Shown here: piece by piece, positions 20,619 to 34,681 of the stretch
Numbering within the stretch: the first letter of the stretch is position 1
Layout of the letters: the number at the start of each line of letters is the position of its first letter
DNA from: Lepidostoma basale
Lineage: Eukaryota; Arthropoda; Insecta; Trichoptera; Lepidostomatidae
Direction: 5' to 3'
DNA length: 64,000 nt
Assembly: GCA_022606425.2 (NCBI GenBank)
Contig: JAHDVF020000761.1
Coordinates: 1-64,000 of the forward strand
Translations under genes and position numbers: made by a program
Notes under the pieces: generated by a model
Told to the model about the DNA's origin: nothing
The model's database searches: none
The model's input: the letters and a program-made list of their open reading frames with translations, nothing else

Positions 20619-20694
20619 TTACTGTTGAAGTATCATAGTGTTTCGGCCAAAACAATGGACTATTTGATTAAAACTTTATATCAAAAAAACTAAA

Positions 20695-21140
20695 ATGGCA
20701 GTGCACAATTGTACCGACGATTATGTAAAAAAGCGAAACATGGAAATGGCAAAAGAAGGATGACAGTAGAATAAATTCAATAGAAATGAGATCTCTAAGA
20801 CGAATGTGCGGAAAATATGTGTATGATAGTGTCAAAAAAACATAGAAAGTGAATGTAGTGCGAATAAAAGTGTTATGAACAAAATAATGATAGGAACACT
20901 AAGATGATTTGGACACACGTAAAGAATGAATAAAGAAACAGTAGTAAAGAAAGTAAATATGTTAACGATGTAAATGGAACTAGAAATAGAGGAATACCGA
21001 GATAAACGTGGCATGATCAAATAAATCAAATATTGAATTTCGGCTACGCGAGGAGTTGGAGAAATCGACGTGCGTGCATAACGCGATGTATGCATGTTGA
21101 GGAAGCGAGAAGTATGTCAGGAAAGAAAAGTGCGGTAGTA
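20695..21140 (+). pseudogene. Degenerate TTAG-LINE fragment
   Basis: Follows the LINE coding order from 'aaaatggcagtgcacaattg' to 'gaggaagcgagaagtatgtc', with many stops and indels, and stops short of the 3' terminus. Older than the neighbouring copies. Confidence 0.7.
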
Positions 21141-22514
21141 ACAGTTTATTAACTACTAACAGTTTATTAACTATAATATATTTAAGATGCAATTGTGGAT
21201 TAGTTAATATATATATCTCTTATATATTCATAACATGATTTCTACGATATTTAATACATATTTGCAAATTAATCGGCGGAAGTGAACTGTAGCATTTAAA
21301 ATGCTTAAATCACCACAAGTGAACACGCAAATACATACAAGTGAGTTCCGAGGGTATTATGCTAATTTTTAATTTGTATTTTCTGTGCTAAGAACTTAAT
21401 AAATAATTGTTTGAAAAACGCAAGGAATAATTATAATATAACATTCAGGTTTTTAAGCTCTCATCACAAATTCAGAATATTAATTTTAGTTCAAAAACTC
21501 TGATTACTTCCCAATTTCGCGAATCTGATTTCGACGTGTAATTTTTATTTATAATTTCATATAAGTTTTATAATCTTTTTTGGGGATATGTTTTATCAAA
21601 ATAAATTAAAAATAGAATGTTATATAAAAATTCTGATGGAAAAAAATAAAACAAAAGAACGAGAGATTTATATTATTTAATTATATTTTAATGTGATTGA
21701 AATTTTCGACTTGCAAGATGAAACGAGTCACTCTCATAAAACACAATAAAACTTCTAGAAAACGATTTTTTCCACAAGTATGTAGTGTATTTAATATGTA
21801 ATTATAGATCATAGTTTACATTTAAAAACAGATTTCTTAAAATAAATAAATTTAAATGTATATTTTATTTTATTGTTTTGTGACAAAATTTGTGGCGAAA
21901 ATACACAAAACTGTTTCTTCTATTACATATTCGCCTTTGCTTTGTGTTTTGGATTCGTATTATATCATATAATTAATAAATTTAATTGCACATAGCATTT
22001 TTACAATACTTTTCACGTACATGTTATGGTTATGACAAGTGTAATCAGGTGTTGTAAAAATATAAAGTGTAGTTATATTTATTAAAACTCAAAATTGTGA
22101 CAAAGTTTTCTATATTCTGAATTGTCATTTAAAGCAAGTACCGTCTTGTGATTTGCGGTAATTTCAGATTTGTCAACATCAATTATTTTGAAGAACTCCG
22201 CGGTTCCCTGTTTACTAATGGATAAACGATAGCTCCGAATAGCTAACCGTTAAATCTAATTTTATTTTTAAAGCTCATCAAGGTCACCCATCCGCCGATT
22301 CGGACTTGAATTCTGGATAAAATAAATAGTACAACACAAAGATAATACAATGTGTTCATACCCCTTGCCGTTCGGTACAGCGCCTGCCCTTTGCGCGGTA
22401 ATGGTGGACTTGAATTTTACGAACTAAAACATTACAAGAACATTTTTGAACTAATGCGGATAACAATACATTTTAAATCTAACATACAATGAAAACCAAA
22501 TTACTTTATTTTAA
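21141..22514. other. AT-rich DNA, nothing recognised
   Basis: About 1.4 kb with no coding similarity, structured repeat or RNA gene that I can support. Confidence 0.4.
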
Positions 22515-22527
22515 AATATAAAACTAA

Positions 22528-23191
22528 ATAACTAACTAACCCAAAGGGGTAGGCAGAAAGAATGGACTGCCACACTTTTTTTCCTGACATATTTCTCTCG
22601 CTTCTTCAACATTAATACGTCGTGTCATGCACGCGCGTCGATTTCTCTGACTCCTCAATAAAGGGAACTCGAATAAAGGGAATGCTACAAAATACTAAAA
22701 ATTAACCTAAAAAAAAATGTATTACCTACTGTTATAATTTTATACAATTATCTATAATTTCTATGATCAAAACAAACAAAAAAGTGTTTCCATGATTTGT
22801 TTTGTCTAACTAACTAACTAACTAACCATCATGCCGTCTCCCCGAAGGGGTAGGCAGAAAGAATGGACTGCCACACTTTTCTTTCCTTACATATTTCTCT
22901 CGATTCCTCAACATTCATACATCGTGTCATGCAGGCGCGTCGATTTCTCTGACTCCTCACATGGCCGACATTCAATATTTGATTTATTTGATCGTGCCAC
23001 GTTTTCCTCGGTCTTCCTCTATTTCTGGTTCCATTTACATCGTTAACATATAATTTTTTTATCATTCTTTCCATATGTCCAAACCATCTTAATGATCCTT
23101 TCATTATTTTGCTCATAACACCATCATTCGCACCGCATTTACTTCTTATATTTTCATTTGACACTATCATACACAGAGTATCCACACATTC
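22528..23191 (-). mobile_element. Two LINE 3' ends in one TSD-bounded insertion
   Basis: The 13-bp sequence AATATAAAACTAA occurs at 22515-22527 and 23192-23204. Between them, on the minus strand, are a TTAG-LINE fragment (23191 to about 22806, with its own CTAA tail), about 145 bp of non-LINE sequence, and a second LINE 3' end (about 22661 to 22531) with a short CTAA tail and an 18-bp deletion. Each piece on its own lacks a TSD, which suggests a single insertion with a transduced 3' flank. Confidence 0.65.
22829..23185 (-). pseudogene. LINE polyprotein C-terminal segment
   Basis: A frame of 118 codons with ENIRSKCGANDGVMSKIM, a shortened GSLRWFGHMERM, RNRGRPRKTWHDQINQI and ILSAYPFGETA at the end. 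An eight-codon deletion removes the NEERM region. Confidence 0.8.
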
Positions 23192-23204
23192 AATATAAAA
23201 CTAA

Positions 23205-23380
23205 GTAACGACGCTGTCTCTCCGAAGGGGTAGGCAGAAATATTGGTCTGCCACATGTTTCTTTCCAGACAAACTTCTCTTGGTTCCTCAACATACATCG
23301 GGTTATGCACAGACGTAAATTTTTCGGTATCGTCACTTGGCCGACATTTAATATTTGATTGATTTGATCGTGTTACGTTA
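23205..23380 (-). pseudogene. Degenerate LINE 3' end
   Basis: The complement of the PFGETA to GRPRKTW region, starting at 'taagtaacgacgctgtctct' and fading after 'gatttgatcgtgttacg'. It is the older copy whose tail received the insertion to its left. Confidence 0.65.
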
Positions 23381-24985
<1,605 letters not shown>

Positions 24986-24989
24986 TATC

Positions 24990-25505
24990 ATATATTTAGT
25001 GCGCTTCCACTTGTGTTTTACGTCAACCGATTTCGGCAGTTCGCTGCCATCTTCTGGTCTGGACCAGATCAGAAGATGATGATGAATAACATAATTGATT
25101 TGAACCCTTAGTTCTTTTGTTTGAACCCCTTAGTATAATTTTAACATAACAGAAACGGTTTTTACCATATTTCCATAGACTGAATTAAATTTTGGTATTT
25201 TTAATACATATTATGATATAAACTCGGCACTATGAATTGAAATTATTCATTAAAAATATTTTCTTACATATGCTAATTGAATTGTTTAGTATTCGAATAG
25301 AAAAACATGAATGTGTTTTTATGAAAATAAACGTTTTTAAACCACTTGCGGAAAATAAAATTTTCAAAGAATCTGAATAAAATATATTTAGTTTTTTTCA
25401 ACATGGAAGCGAGCTACCAAAGCTCCGTGATGAGCTTTATCACCAGAAGGCGGCTGCGAGCTACCGAAGCCGGTTGAAACTCTAAAGACAAGTAGAATAA
25501 AATTA
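24990..25505. mobile_element. Degenerate inverted-repeat element, 'CCGGTTG' family
   Basis: The left arm 'cttgtgttttacgtcaaccg' with 'cggcagttcgctgccatctt' is mirrored by the right arm 'cggctgcgagctaccgaag', 'ccggttgaaac' and 'aaagacaagtag'. The minus-strand left arm reads CAGAAGA, U, GGCAG-CGAA-CUGCC, GAAA, UCGGUU. Fragments of similar type are at 34600 and 35400. Confidence 0.5.
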
Positions 25506-26535
25506 AATTTTTAAAAATGTAAAAATATCATATTATGCCTTAGCAAAGAAAAACATCCCTTTCAACAAAATTTATGTGTATAAATTTTTTTCTAGAAAAT
25601 TAGTCTTCATTCGTATTAATTTAATTTTAACCTTAATTCGACAATTTTGTCGAAACGCGTCTAACTCATTTTATCGTAATTTATTATTTTTTTTATACTT
25701 TATATCCTATACATTTTTATCCTAACGAACATTTTATTCGAATAGTCCTTATATTCTATGTGCTAATCGGTTACTTAATGTGAGATAATTTTTTTAAACA
25801 TTTCATATACAAAAGTTCGGGATTTGGTATATTAATTTATGAACCGTAATAAAAGATAATAACTTCTTATGATAACAGGTCTTTAAGTTGAGATCGTTTA
25901 ATGTTCCTGTCTGTCGGGGAAAATATTGTAAAGAAAAATGTCTTTTTTATAACTTCGTCCGAGAATACTGCAGTGCGCTTCAGCTCAAGTAAATCTTTTC
26001 ATAATGATTTCAACATTAAGTCTCATTAAACTTTAGTGATAAATTTAAAAGTGCAAATTAATTGCTTCCTTCGACTATCATTTGCAAAAAAGATTATTTT
26101 GTTACGAACACTTTTATAAGATGAACGACCAGGAACAGAGTCATAAAATGGTTTCGATCAATGAACTCGAATAAAAACATTGTAATAAATTAGTCTCGAG
26201 TATCGTGTCCGTTAATTATCATGACAATAACATTCATATTATGATTATTGTAAATATAATATAGCTTCCGACTGAATTTCCCGTTCAGGATTTGTGTGAG
26301 CTAGATATTTTAATGGTTAATGGCAAGAAAGCACGATATTAAATTGGAAAATATGTGAATCACAGCAAAATAGCGTGTTATATAAAAGTTCCATTTACAA
26401 TACACTTCAGAATATTATCATTTGAATTTTTACATTTAATTTTCTTCTTCGTATCAAGACCATCTTGCAGGAATAATTTAAAATAGGGTCTTATATCTCT
26501 GCAACTTTGAAGATAAAGACATCTCATAACCTATT
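25506..26535. other. AT-rich DNA, nothing recognised
   Basis: No supported feature. Confidence 0.35.
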
Positions 26536-26539
26536 TCTT

Positions 26540-26940
26540 TAGATAAATCAGGGGATATTCCGAGAACTCGGCTGTGCTAGAGGAAGTTGATTTTTTCGTT
26601 CCTGATGATAGATATCTCCGACAGCGACAACATATTTTGTTTTATCTACTGGCCGCTAGAACCAATTTGTCTTTGGTAACACTGGTGGGAAGAGGAATCA
26701 GTTTACTGAACACGATCTCCTCGGTGATCGAAGCGACGTCTTTCATATTAGTGAAAGTACGTTCAGAAGACAAATACTCCTGACGTTACATTGAGAATTT
26801 TGACTACTTAAGGTTGAACTTTCTCTTCTGCGTCCCTGGTATAATATATTATATTTTCCCTGTTCTCAAAATATGCCTAACACTTTAGTTTTGTTTGTTT
26901 TATCTAGAAATTGAACTGATATGATTGATTGATTTATTTA
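26540..26940 (+). pseudogene. LINE C-terminus with TTTGAT-type tail, copy 2
   Basis: Encodes VPDDRYLRQRQHILFYLLAA, RTNLSLVTLVGRGISLLN and ISSVIEATSFI, the end of a LINE reverse-transcriptase polyprotein. This pattern (a basic aromatic stretch, an RTN motif, then a short acidic/phenylalanine C-terminus) is known from CR1/Jockey-like elements. The 3' UTR matches 12970-13195 and 33240-33535, and the end is 'ttgaactgatatgattgatt'. The frame shifts before the final FRRQ segment. Confidence 0.65.
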
Positions 26941-27099
26941 TTTATTTTGCCAATGTGATGGAAAGTTTGGACATTTTAATATCCAGGTTTCCAGGGGTGC
27001 CGGATATAGTAACACCATACACCACATTTTTTGCTCCCATTTTTACTTATAAGATAAAGAAAAGAATAAGACAGTACAACTTAAATTACTAACAAAATT

Positions 27100-27476
27100 T
27101 TCAGTTTCTCCGAAGGGGTAGAAGGGTATTATAGACACCGTTCTATACCGGAGATATTTCACTCTACAATTTGTCAAACTTGTAAACATACTACCTAAAT
27201 ACATGAACTCAACTACTTGCTCCAAATTTTCACCATTCACGCTAATGTTGCAGACTGTCGTGGTTTCTTCCTTTTCAAAAATCATTACCTTGGACTTATT
27301 AACATTAATCATCAGATCATTTCGCATGCATACCTCATACATACAATTCACCAGGACTTGTAGTTCATGCTCGTTGTCTGCAAGAAGGACAGCGTCATCC
27401 GCATACAAGAGACAGCTTACTGACACTCCGCTCATTTTGGCACCTACATCCAACCTTTTCAGCTCTTTCATACATT
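27100..27476 (-). pseudogene. LINE fragment: palm segment joined to a 3' end
   Basis: The minus-strand frame (27043-27471) has GAKMSGVSVSCLLYADDAV, NVNKSKVMIFEKEE and VVEFMYLGSMFT, then jumps to a remnant of the 3' terminus (YPFGETE). The C-terminal domain is deleted internally. It is 5'-truncated at about 27476. Confidence 0.8.
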
Positions 27477-27477
27477 A

Positions 27478-28628
27478 TATCGAGATTTTATTATTATTTT
27501 ATATATAAAATTAAACATTGTTTACACTGATACACAAGTGTAAACAATGTTTTCTATTCTTTGTATCTTCTAATAAATCGGTACACAGAAAATTTCAAAA
27601 AAGTTAATAAATTTACATAATTTTAATTTTGTTATTTCAATTAATAAAAAGTTAATAAATTTACATCATTTAAAGTTACATAAAATATTTTGCTGGTAAA
27701 TTTAAAATAATGTATACTTGGCATATTGAAAAGAGCCCGGCATTGACTTTAAGTACCGCCTCATATCATTTTTATCGACTGTGGGCCACAAAACCTCTAT
27801 TTGCTGTAAAGGGAATGAAATTGAACATTTTACTATAATAATCATAATTTGGAGATCACGTATTATAGATGTAGTGAACGACAGGCACAGTAAGAGAGTA
27901 AAATATTTTATTCAAGTTGTGGTTCTGCATGTAGCATAAAAACGTGTATCATATCTAGCGAAAGATTTCCCGGTAGGTCGTTTGTATTCCTTATGTTATT
28001 TATATTAACTCTTACTTGATATGAAGTTGTATTTTATTAGAAAGATATGAGTAACTTCAGTCTTATTATTACTGTCGCGTTTTCTTGTTGAATCGTATGA
28101 GTATTTTCCACGTTGCAGAAGTTTTATCAGTTCGCAAAACTGTTTAGGACGCTTATTTCTGGTTTCTGTCTTTTAGCTGACGATATTTTTATTTGTCGTT
28201 CTGATGCTAGTAACTTCACTATATATATCCAGGCACATTCGGATAAAAAGAAATACGTTTACCATTTTTAAGCTTTTAATTTCTACTTTTTGGGGTCGGT
28301 TCTCCTAATTGAACATCGCCAGGCTTTTTGATCTTAGGCCATCCCGCTGTATTTTTACTGTTTATATAATAACTTTTTTGTTTGGATTTAGCTGCTTATT
28401 TTATAAGCAATTAATTAAATATATAATACTACCACTATCGTAATTAAATAAGCATTTTCATGGGTACATTAAAATATTTTAATGAAAAATGTTATTCAAT
28501 CACTGCCAAAATATTAAAAAAAATAATAATTAAAATTTGATTACAAAAAGGTGTAATGTAAATCAAGAACGAAATCTAAGAAAGCAGATTATCAAATTAT
28601 ATAAGAAAATCCTTTAAAAAATAAAAAG
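27478..28628. other. AT-rich DNA, nothing recognised
   Basis: No supported gene. A short dyad 'aaacattgtttacactg...taaacaatgttt' lies near 27515-27555. Confidence 0.35.
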
Positions 28629-28757
28629 ATGAGGAGTTGGAGAAATATGAATGTTGAGGGAGCGAGAGAAGTATGCCAGGCAAGAAAAGTGTGCTTATCC
28701 ATTATTTCCGCTTATTATCCCTTCAGAAGTCGGCATGATGGTTAGTTAGTTAGTTAA
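28629..28757 (+). pseudogene. TTAG-LINE 3' terminus
   Basis: Last 115 bp of the LINE, from 'gaggagttggagaaatatg' to 'ggcatgatggttagttagtta'. AATAAAAA flanks both sides but is low in complexity. Confidence 0.75.
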
Positions 28758-29735
28758 TAAAAAATATTTTTATGTATGTGAATAATACGATTATAGCTAT
28801 TATTATACACAAACGTAGAGAAAGTTAAAAAGTTTCTCGAGATATAATACAATAAAAACCGGGCTATTACTAATTTTGCTAAGCAGGTTTTAAGGTGATA
28901 ATCGGTACAAAGTTTTATTTGACATTTATATTCATATACAGTATTATAAAAAAATCTATTTCAGTAAGCTAACCTCAATTAATATGAGTCTGAACAAATT
29001 GTTTATATTATTTGTTCAATAATGAAATATTTTAGAATTTTCAGGGTTAATATAGCATACTAAACGCTTAAATGAAGCCATACTGATAAATATTTACACT
29101 CATGAATAATGAATATGCAAAGTTCAGTCACTCCAAATAAAATTGAACATCACAAACTAATTTATACTGTCACAACGCGTTTTTGAACCAACGGTGTGAT
29201 TATGAATACTCAAGTAACACGATTTTCCGAAGAATCTGAATATTAAGCATGTTTCAAAACTGCTAGTGAAAACACGACGATCTAAAGCGGTACATACGCA
29301 AGCTGCAGAGTCAAAACCGGCTTATGTGGATGAGTTATCACCTAGGCCAAAAATACACCTGATGCATGAAGCTAATTCACTTTCGGTGGCCCATTTGCAG
29401 CCGGCGTTATGAATTGTTGTTGATCCTGCTCCGGCCACGGCCGTGTCAACAACTCGAGTAGAAACGTTCAGAAATCTTATAATCTGCTGAAGTTAATTGC
29501 GCGTTTGGTACTTTTATGAATCCTTAGCCGGCTTTATAGTTTCCAGAAACTAGGTCGTCTGCACGTCAGAGCCATCTTTTATATTCCAGAATTGTTCGAG
29601 ATTCTATGATATTGTGGTATGATATTCTAATATTCGGTTTATAAAATCAAATTATAATAAAATACACACAATAAATAATATACAATTAATATTTTGAGTT
29701 ATGTATTGTACATATTATTTTAGAATAGTGATGTA
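28758..29735. other. Mixed spacer with a GC-richer part
   Basis: At 29320-29590 the composition is less AT-rich ('ctccggccacggccgtgtc'), but I find no gene or family. The rest is AT-rich. Confidence 0.35.
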
Positions 29736-30110
29736 AAACTTCATATTAAAAAAATCGGTTGGTGGTCTAGGGGATAGAACGCTTGGCTCCTGATCCAGGG
29801 GACATGGGTTAAAGCCTGGACACGACCAGATTCCTTCTTCATAATAATGATCTATTTTCTCCTCACATTGAAGATTGTAAAAATAAAATCTAATATCATT
29901 GATATAAAATCTTTGATGTTAGTCTTTAAAAAAAGAAAGTGCTTTCCTAGACTTATTATGTTTTATGGGAATTATGTGTTACGCGTTATAATATAACGAA
30001 TATAGCAATTATTATTTTCTTAGCAAGGCGAAACATGTCATTAATATAACATATAATTAAACTGTTTTCATTCGTTTTAGTTACATTTTGTTTGACTTTG
30101 AATTTTTCAA
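29725..30110 (+). mobile_element. Composite repeat: family W with tRNA-like module (S2)
   Basis: Begins 'gatgtaaaacttcatatta', continues with a tRNA-like head (GGTGGTCTAGGGGATAGAAC, an anticodon-arm-like 'ggctcctgatccaggg', and a B-box-like 'gggttaaagcctgg'), then 'ttccttcttcataataatga', and ends with 'cttagcaaggcgaaacatg'. The copy at 52920-53220 has the same module in the same place between the same W segments, so the tRNA-like part may be integral rather than inserted twice. Confidence 0.6.
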
Positions 30111-30510
30111 GAATTTAAACATGTAAATTGACATTTTTCAGAACTATTTAAGTACTTATTGCAACTCGTGTAATATTCACGGAACTAAAGATTTTCTACT
30201 CATAAACTTGGTTCACTGTACAATCGTCTTTTTAATTTTAATGTTACTAATTTTTTTCTCACACGTTAAAAATTTCAATATCAAATTGTTCTTATTTTGT
30301 TTTCTACTACTATCATACAACAATAATCGGTACAAATTTCAAAATAATCCTAACGTTTGCGAGCATGCGCATCGAGTGCATTTTGAATTATTTTCCGAGA
30401 GAATCGAATTATTTCTCCCTCGCTCTCTTGTATTCAAAATATTATCGTACTCTTTCTTGATGACACATTTTTGGGTATTTATATCATGATACAATAACTT
30501 TATTAAACCT
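30111..30510. other. AT-rich spacer
   Basis: Nothing recognised. The 93-codon frame at 30208-30489 is hydrophobic by composition and unsupported. Confidence 0.3.
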
Positions 30511-30514
30511 CACA

Positions 30515-30655
30515 AAAAACTGATACGCGTGCATGACACGATGCATGAATGATGAGGAATCGAAGGAAGTATATCAGGAAAGAACAGTGTGGCAGTTCAT
30601 TCTCTCTGTCTACCCCTTCGGAGAGGCGGCGTGATAGTTATTAAGATAGTTAGTT
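30515..30655 (+). pseudogene. TTAG-LINE 3' terminus
   Basis: From 'gatacgcgtgcatgacacga' to 'gcggcgtgatagttatta'. TCACAA on both sides may be a short TSD. A second, shorter terminus-like piece ('tctacccctccaga') lies at about 30735-30770. Confidence 0.65.
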
Positions 30656-31588
30656 TCACAAGTGTGTTTTACTTTAAGTTAAAGTGTAAGTGCTATCACA
30701 ATCTTTAAATAATTTATGCATGAATACATAAAGTATGGTGGTTCATCTTATCGGTCTACCCCTCCAGATAAAAAATATGATTTAAAAAAAAAACATTTTT
30801 AAAAATTTAAATGAGTTGTGTAAAATGTAACGCTACGTATGAACAATTATAACCTTCATGAGTTGGCTTTATAAATATCTTTCATTACACAACGTGTACT
30901 GAAATCAAAGCTACGAATACATCGAATATATTTGAATCTATTTTCGTTTACATTGAAATTCCAAAACTGGGCGAATTTTCCAAAGTAAACTTTTTATTCA
31001 CCTACTTGTTTACGAAAATATATTTATCGATCATTGCGTTTATTTCCGGATCATTATTTAAGTGTTTCAGTTTTAATTGCATTGCTATGAATTGGCAATC
31101 TGCTTTTTATTCAAAACACCAAAGGTGATTACGACGCTTGGCCGATAGCCATTGGTAGTAGCGATACGAAAAACGGACATAGAACAAAGGATTTAATTAA
31201 TCATAACTGATCATTTACCCAATAAAGCAAACACATGTTAATATCATTTTAGCTCTCGAATATTTATTATGAAATTTCTTTTATCTGTAAGTTTTTCGAA
31301 ACTGAAATATTAGCTGATTGTCGATCTAATGCTTTTTTGTTTGTTTTAATCCTAGAGATTGGTTTGTAGCTAAGATAGACAAACCTACCGGGCTGCTATT
31401 ATGAAAATTGGTGGAAAGGATAATTCTTGGAATCTTATGTATATCCATGTTTCGTAGTACAATTTTCGAAATATCAGTACGGACTCACTCAAGATACTAA
31501 GAAGTTTGTAGACAACCGTGATAAACTCAGCACATATTTGGAGGAAAGGGAAAATAAATATCCGAAATAAACAATTTTATTTGTCTCT
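30656..31588. other. AT-rich DNA, nothing recognised
   Basis: No supported gene or repeat apart from the small LINE-like piece near 30740. Confidence 0.35.
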
Positions 31589-31589
31589 T

Positions 31590-31990
31590 AAACAAAGATG
31601 TAAAACTCCATATTGAATTATTAACACGAATGAAAATGTTTGTTTTCTGAAAAGTTTTATTTTATTTTTATGTGAACGGTATGTTTTGCCTGGCTAATGC
31701 TTGATCAAACATTTTTTGATGCTTTAAAATTTCTAGAAAACAGACGTTTTTATTCGTATTTCTTATTCAACCAATTTTCACTTATCATTACTTAGATATA
31801 AATGTATAAATGACAAGGTGGTAGTCTAGAGAACAGAATGCTTGGCTTCTGATCCAAGGGACTTAGTTTCAAGCCATTCGACTCAATTCCTTCTTCTTAG
31901 TAAAGTTATAATATTATATTTTTTGCTCACATTGGAGATCGCATATTAAACTCTACAACTTTTGAATAAAATTTTTGGTTTAAAAAAATA
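31590..31990. repeat. Family W hairpin followed by S2 tRNA-like SINE module
   Basis: An inverted pair, 'cgaatgaaaatgtttgtttt' (31625) and 'ttctagaaaacagacgttt' (31732), brackets a centre containing 'tgttttgcctggctaatgc'. A tRNA-like module follows at 31812-31985 ('ggtggtagtctagagaacag', 'tggcttctgatccaagg'). Confidence 0.55.
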
Positions 31991-32695
31991 ATAAAATACT
32001 TTTGAAGAACGGCAACCAAAAAAAAACTACCAACCAATGATCATTGATGCGCATTGCGGTAAGAGATTTATTGCATGAAGCGAAGTGGAGAAACGATATT
32101 TGAGTTTAGTAATGATTGTACTGATGAAGAGCAAAACACTCTCCGATTTACCAGTAATGACATTTTTTACGAAAGCTACTAATGAGGTACGTTTATTTAA
32201 ATACCATTTTAATTGAGTTTCTACTTCTTGTAGATACATTCTCTTATAAGAAACAACCCTACATCATGCATGTTTCGTTCAGTTCAAATGTATAAAGGTA
32301 GCGGCAAATTTCCACGAATTCAATTAAATTGCATTTTACAATGCCTGCATTCCATTTTCCGGCTGCTGGGAAATCCCTTTTCCAATTACCCAACCATTGA
32401 CTTCAGAATGTAAATTCAAACGACTTCAAACAAAACCGAGCCAACGAGAAATTACCCGATGGAAAATTTCGCTGCTGTACCTGAGTTTTAAGACTAATAA
32501 GGATTAACTTTTGATATTATTTTTATAAACAAATGATCTTGAAATTATTCTTATAAATACTTTGTACAATAAATTGTACAAATTATTAACCACTTCTATT
32601 CCCGCTGTAGCGTGAATAGAAGTAGTAAATATTTTGTACAATATTTCATCTTACATAAAAAAGCCATATTAATATAAATAAAAATATATATGCTA
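31991..32695. other. AT-rich DNA, nothing recognised
   Basis: No supported feature. Confidence 0.35.
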
Positions 32696-32699
32696 CATC

Positions 32700-32950
32700 T
32701 TCTTCTTTTTTTATTTCTCCATATCCATTACTAGATGTTTGCGACGATTAGGTCCCTTTTACTTTTGCCACTCGTATCGTATATGAGGCTGCTCACAGTC
32801 AGCAATTCACTCCATTGTCTGATGTGTCCCAACCAGATATTATTCTGCGCCCCACGCCTATTCTTCCCTCGATCTTTCCCTCAATTATCCGCAAGCAGTT
32901 AGTAATATTTCGGGTTGTGCATAATATTCCTTAGGCGTACAGTTTTTCTT
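32700..32950 (-). pseudogene. LINE C-terminus of the IEGKI type with GAA-rich tail
   Basis: The minus-strand translation includes LRIIEGKIEGRIGVGRRI, a diagnostic C-terminal stretch of some insect LINEs (IxGKIxGxRxxGRR), followed by a degraded FRxAxDR region and a GAAGAAG tail (complement at about 32700). Several stops are present. Confidence 0.65.
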
Positions 32951-32990
32951 CTTTTAATTGATGTGAATAGCTGATCCCTTCTCATGTGTA

Positions 32991-33177
32991 TATATATCGC
33001 CTCTTTGCGAGAATAACGTGATATCTCGAAAAATTGAAAAATTGAAAAATTGAACAAGATACCCGTCTGAAAGAGACAACACTTTTAAAATACCATGTTT
33101 TTGTAGAAAATATAGTTGAACATGGCGGTGTTGATTTTCGAAATGTCACGATAATCTCGTAAAGAGGCGATATATCT
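32991..33177. mobile_element. Short TIR element (MITE-like)
   Basis: About 187 bp. Left 'tatatcgcctctttgcgaga' and right 'tctcgtaaagaggcgatata' are inverted copies; similarity extends inward for about 45 bp. The TSD is unclear, with TA-rich flanks. No coding capacity. Confidence 0.6.
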
Positions 33178-33239
33178 TTAGCATTCTTCTGAACGTCCAC
33201 AATTCAAAAGCTTTCATATTTTAAAGGCATTACATGGTG

Positions 33240-33535
33240 ACGACCACAGTGTATCTAAATGTGAACCAATCTGTCTCTGGTGATGCCGGTGGGAAGAGCA
33301 ATCAAACTGCAGAACATGATCGCTTCGGAGATCGATGTCTTTCATATTCGTGAAAGTACGTTCAGAAGACAAATACTCTTGACTTTGGAGAGTAGTATTC
33401 GTAATGTCGAACCATCTCTCATGCGTCCCTGGTATTATATATTTATTATATTTTACCTGTTCTCAATAAATGTCTTAAACTATAAAAAAATGTTTGTAAT
33501 ATCTTTTGAGAAAATAAACTGATTTGATTTGAAAA
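33240..33535 (+). pseudogene. LINE C-terminus with TTTGAT-type tail, copy 3
   Basis: The frame from 33280 gives MPVGRAIKLQNMIASEI followed by DVFHIRESTFRRQIL, then the 3' UTR shared with 12970-13195 and 26540-26940, ending 'aaataaactgatttgattt'. The most informative of the three copies. Confidence 0.7.
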
Positions 33536-34595
33536 ATTCTGTTATTGGCAAAACATAACTTTGGAAATATATATCTTTTTGTTAAGTATTATACTAAAAC
33601 AAAGTATTATTTTATTTAGAGATCTTCATCGTTTTTACAGATTTGTGTATATCGTTGGTGGTATATGAAACACTTTATTATACACAAATTACTTTATTTT
33701 TCTAAATAGACCCTTCAAATATAATATTTATAAATTCTAGTCTATTGAAATATTGCATCAATATACATGTTCTGTTATGTACGTTATGAATATATTTAAC
33801 TTCATAGTATTTAATTTAGTTTTGTTTTAAAAAACAAAACAAAAGATAAGCTGTTTACACTGCGATATTTAAGTAAAGCACTGTTTTGATGCAAGAGGTA
33901 TAAATTAAAATCTGTGTTTCGAACAAACAGATTTAGCTAAAAATCTACATATCAAAATTAACTAAGGTTTATTAGGTAGCTTACCTAACGCAGTCTTCAT
34001 AAATCGATTTGAGTATTCCAATACAAAGATCTACGATAACTCAAAGTTAATCTTCCCTTCGTCAGGGAGATAATTTAATCTTGACCATATCATAAAAGCC
34101 GGATGAAGTGGTGTTTCCCTTTCAACGATCGTACTTTTCTCATGAATATTCATCTTTCTGCGCTTGAGATATCTAAAATTCACGTTATCTCCGGAAATAG
34201 ATTAAGGTAAACATATGTTTTGCTTCCATATTTGCGGAATACCGAGTTGAAGTGTGTATGCAAAACCAGAGGGAATTCGCGAAATGAATTTTTTTATCCG
34301 GCACGGCACAGAATTACACCATTTCGAGAAACGTATAAAAAATTACAAAATAAGGTATTTATCTTATATAAGGCAAATCATCTAGAGATTACAGATTTAA
34401 CATTGATATGCAGAAATTAATTTTGAAATTTTCTTATTAAAAAGGTATACGAGTATGTTATTTAAATTTTATGTTTATTTTTGTGATGAAAAAGGTTTTT
34501 TTGTTTAATTTTGGATAAAACAAAGTCTTGAGTTTTGAATAATGAAAATAAAATCATTGAAATTTTTCTATAATATTATATATATTCTGTTTAAT
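33536..34595. other. AT-rich DNA, nothing recognised
   Basis: No supported feature. Confidence 0.35.
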
Positions 34596-34599
34596 TCCA

Positions 34600-34680
34600 A
34601 TTGCTTAGTTGAGATCGTTTTTGGCAGGACACTGCCATCTTAGAGATGCTGCCGAAACCGGTCGTAATAAAGAATAAGTA
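34600..34680. repeat. Fragment of the 'CCGGTCG' hairpin class
   Basis: Contains 'tggcaggacactgccatctt' and 'gctgccgaaaccggtcgtaa', an isolated stem-loop, GAAA and ACCGGT signal like those in the larger inverted-repeat elements. Confidence 0.45.
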
Positions 34681-34681
34681 A

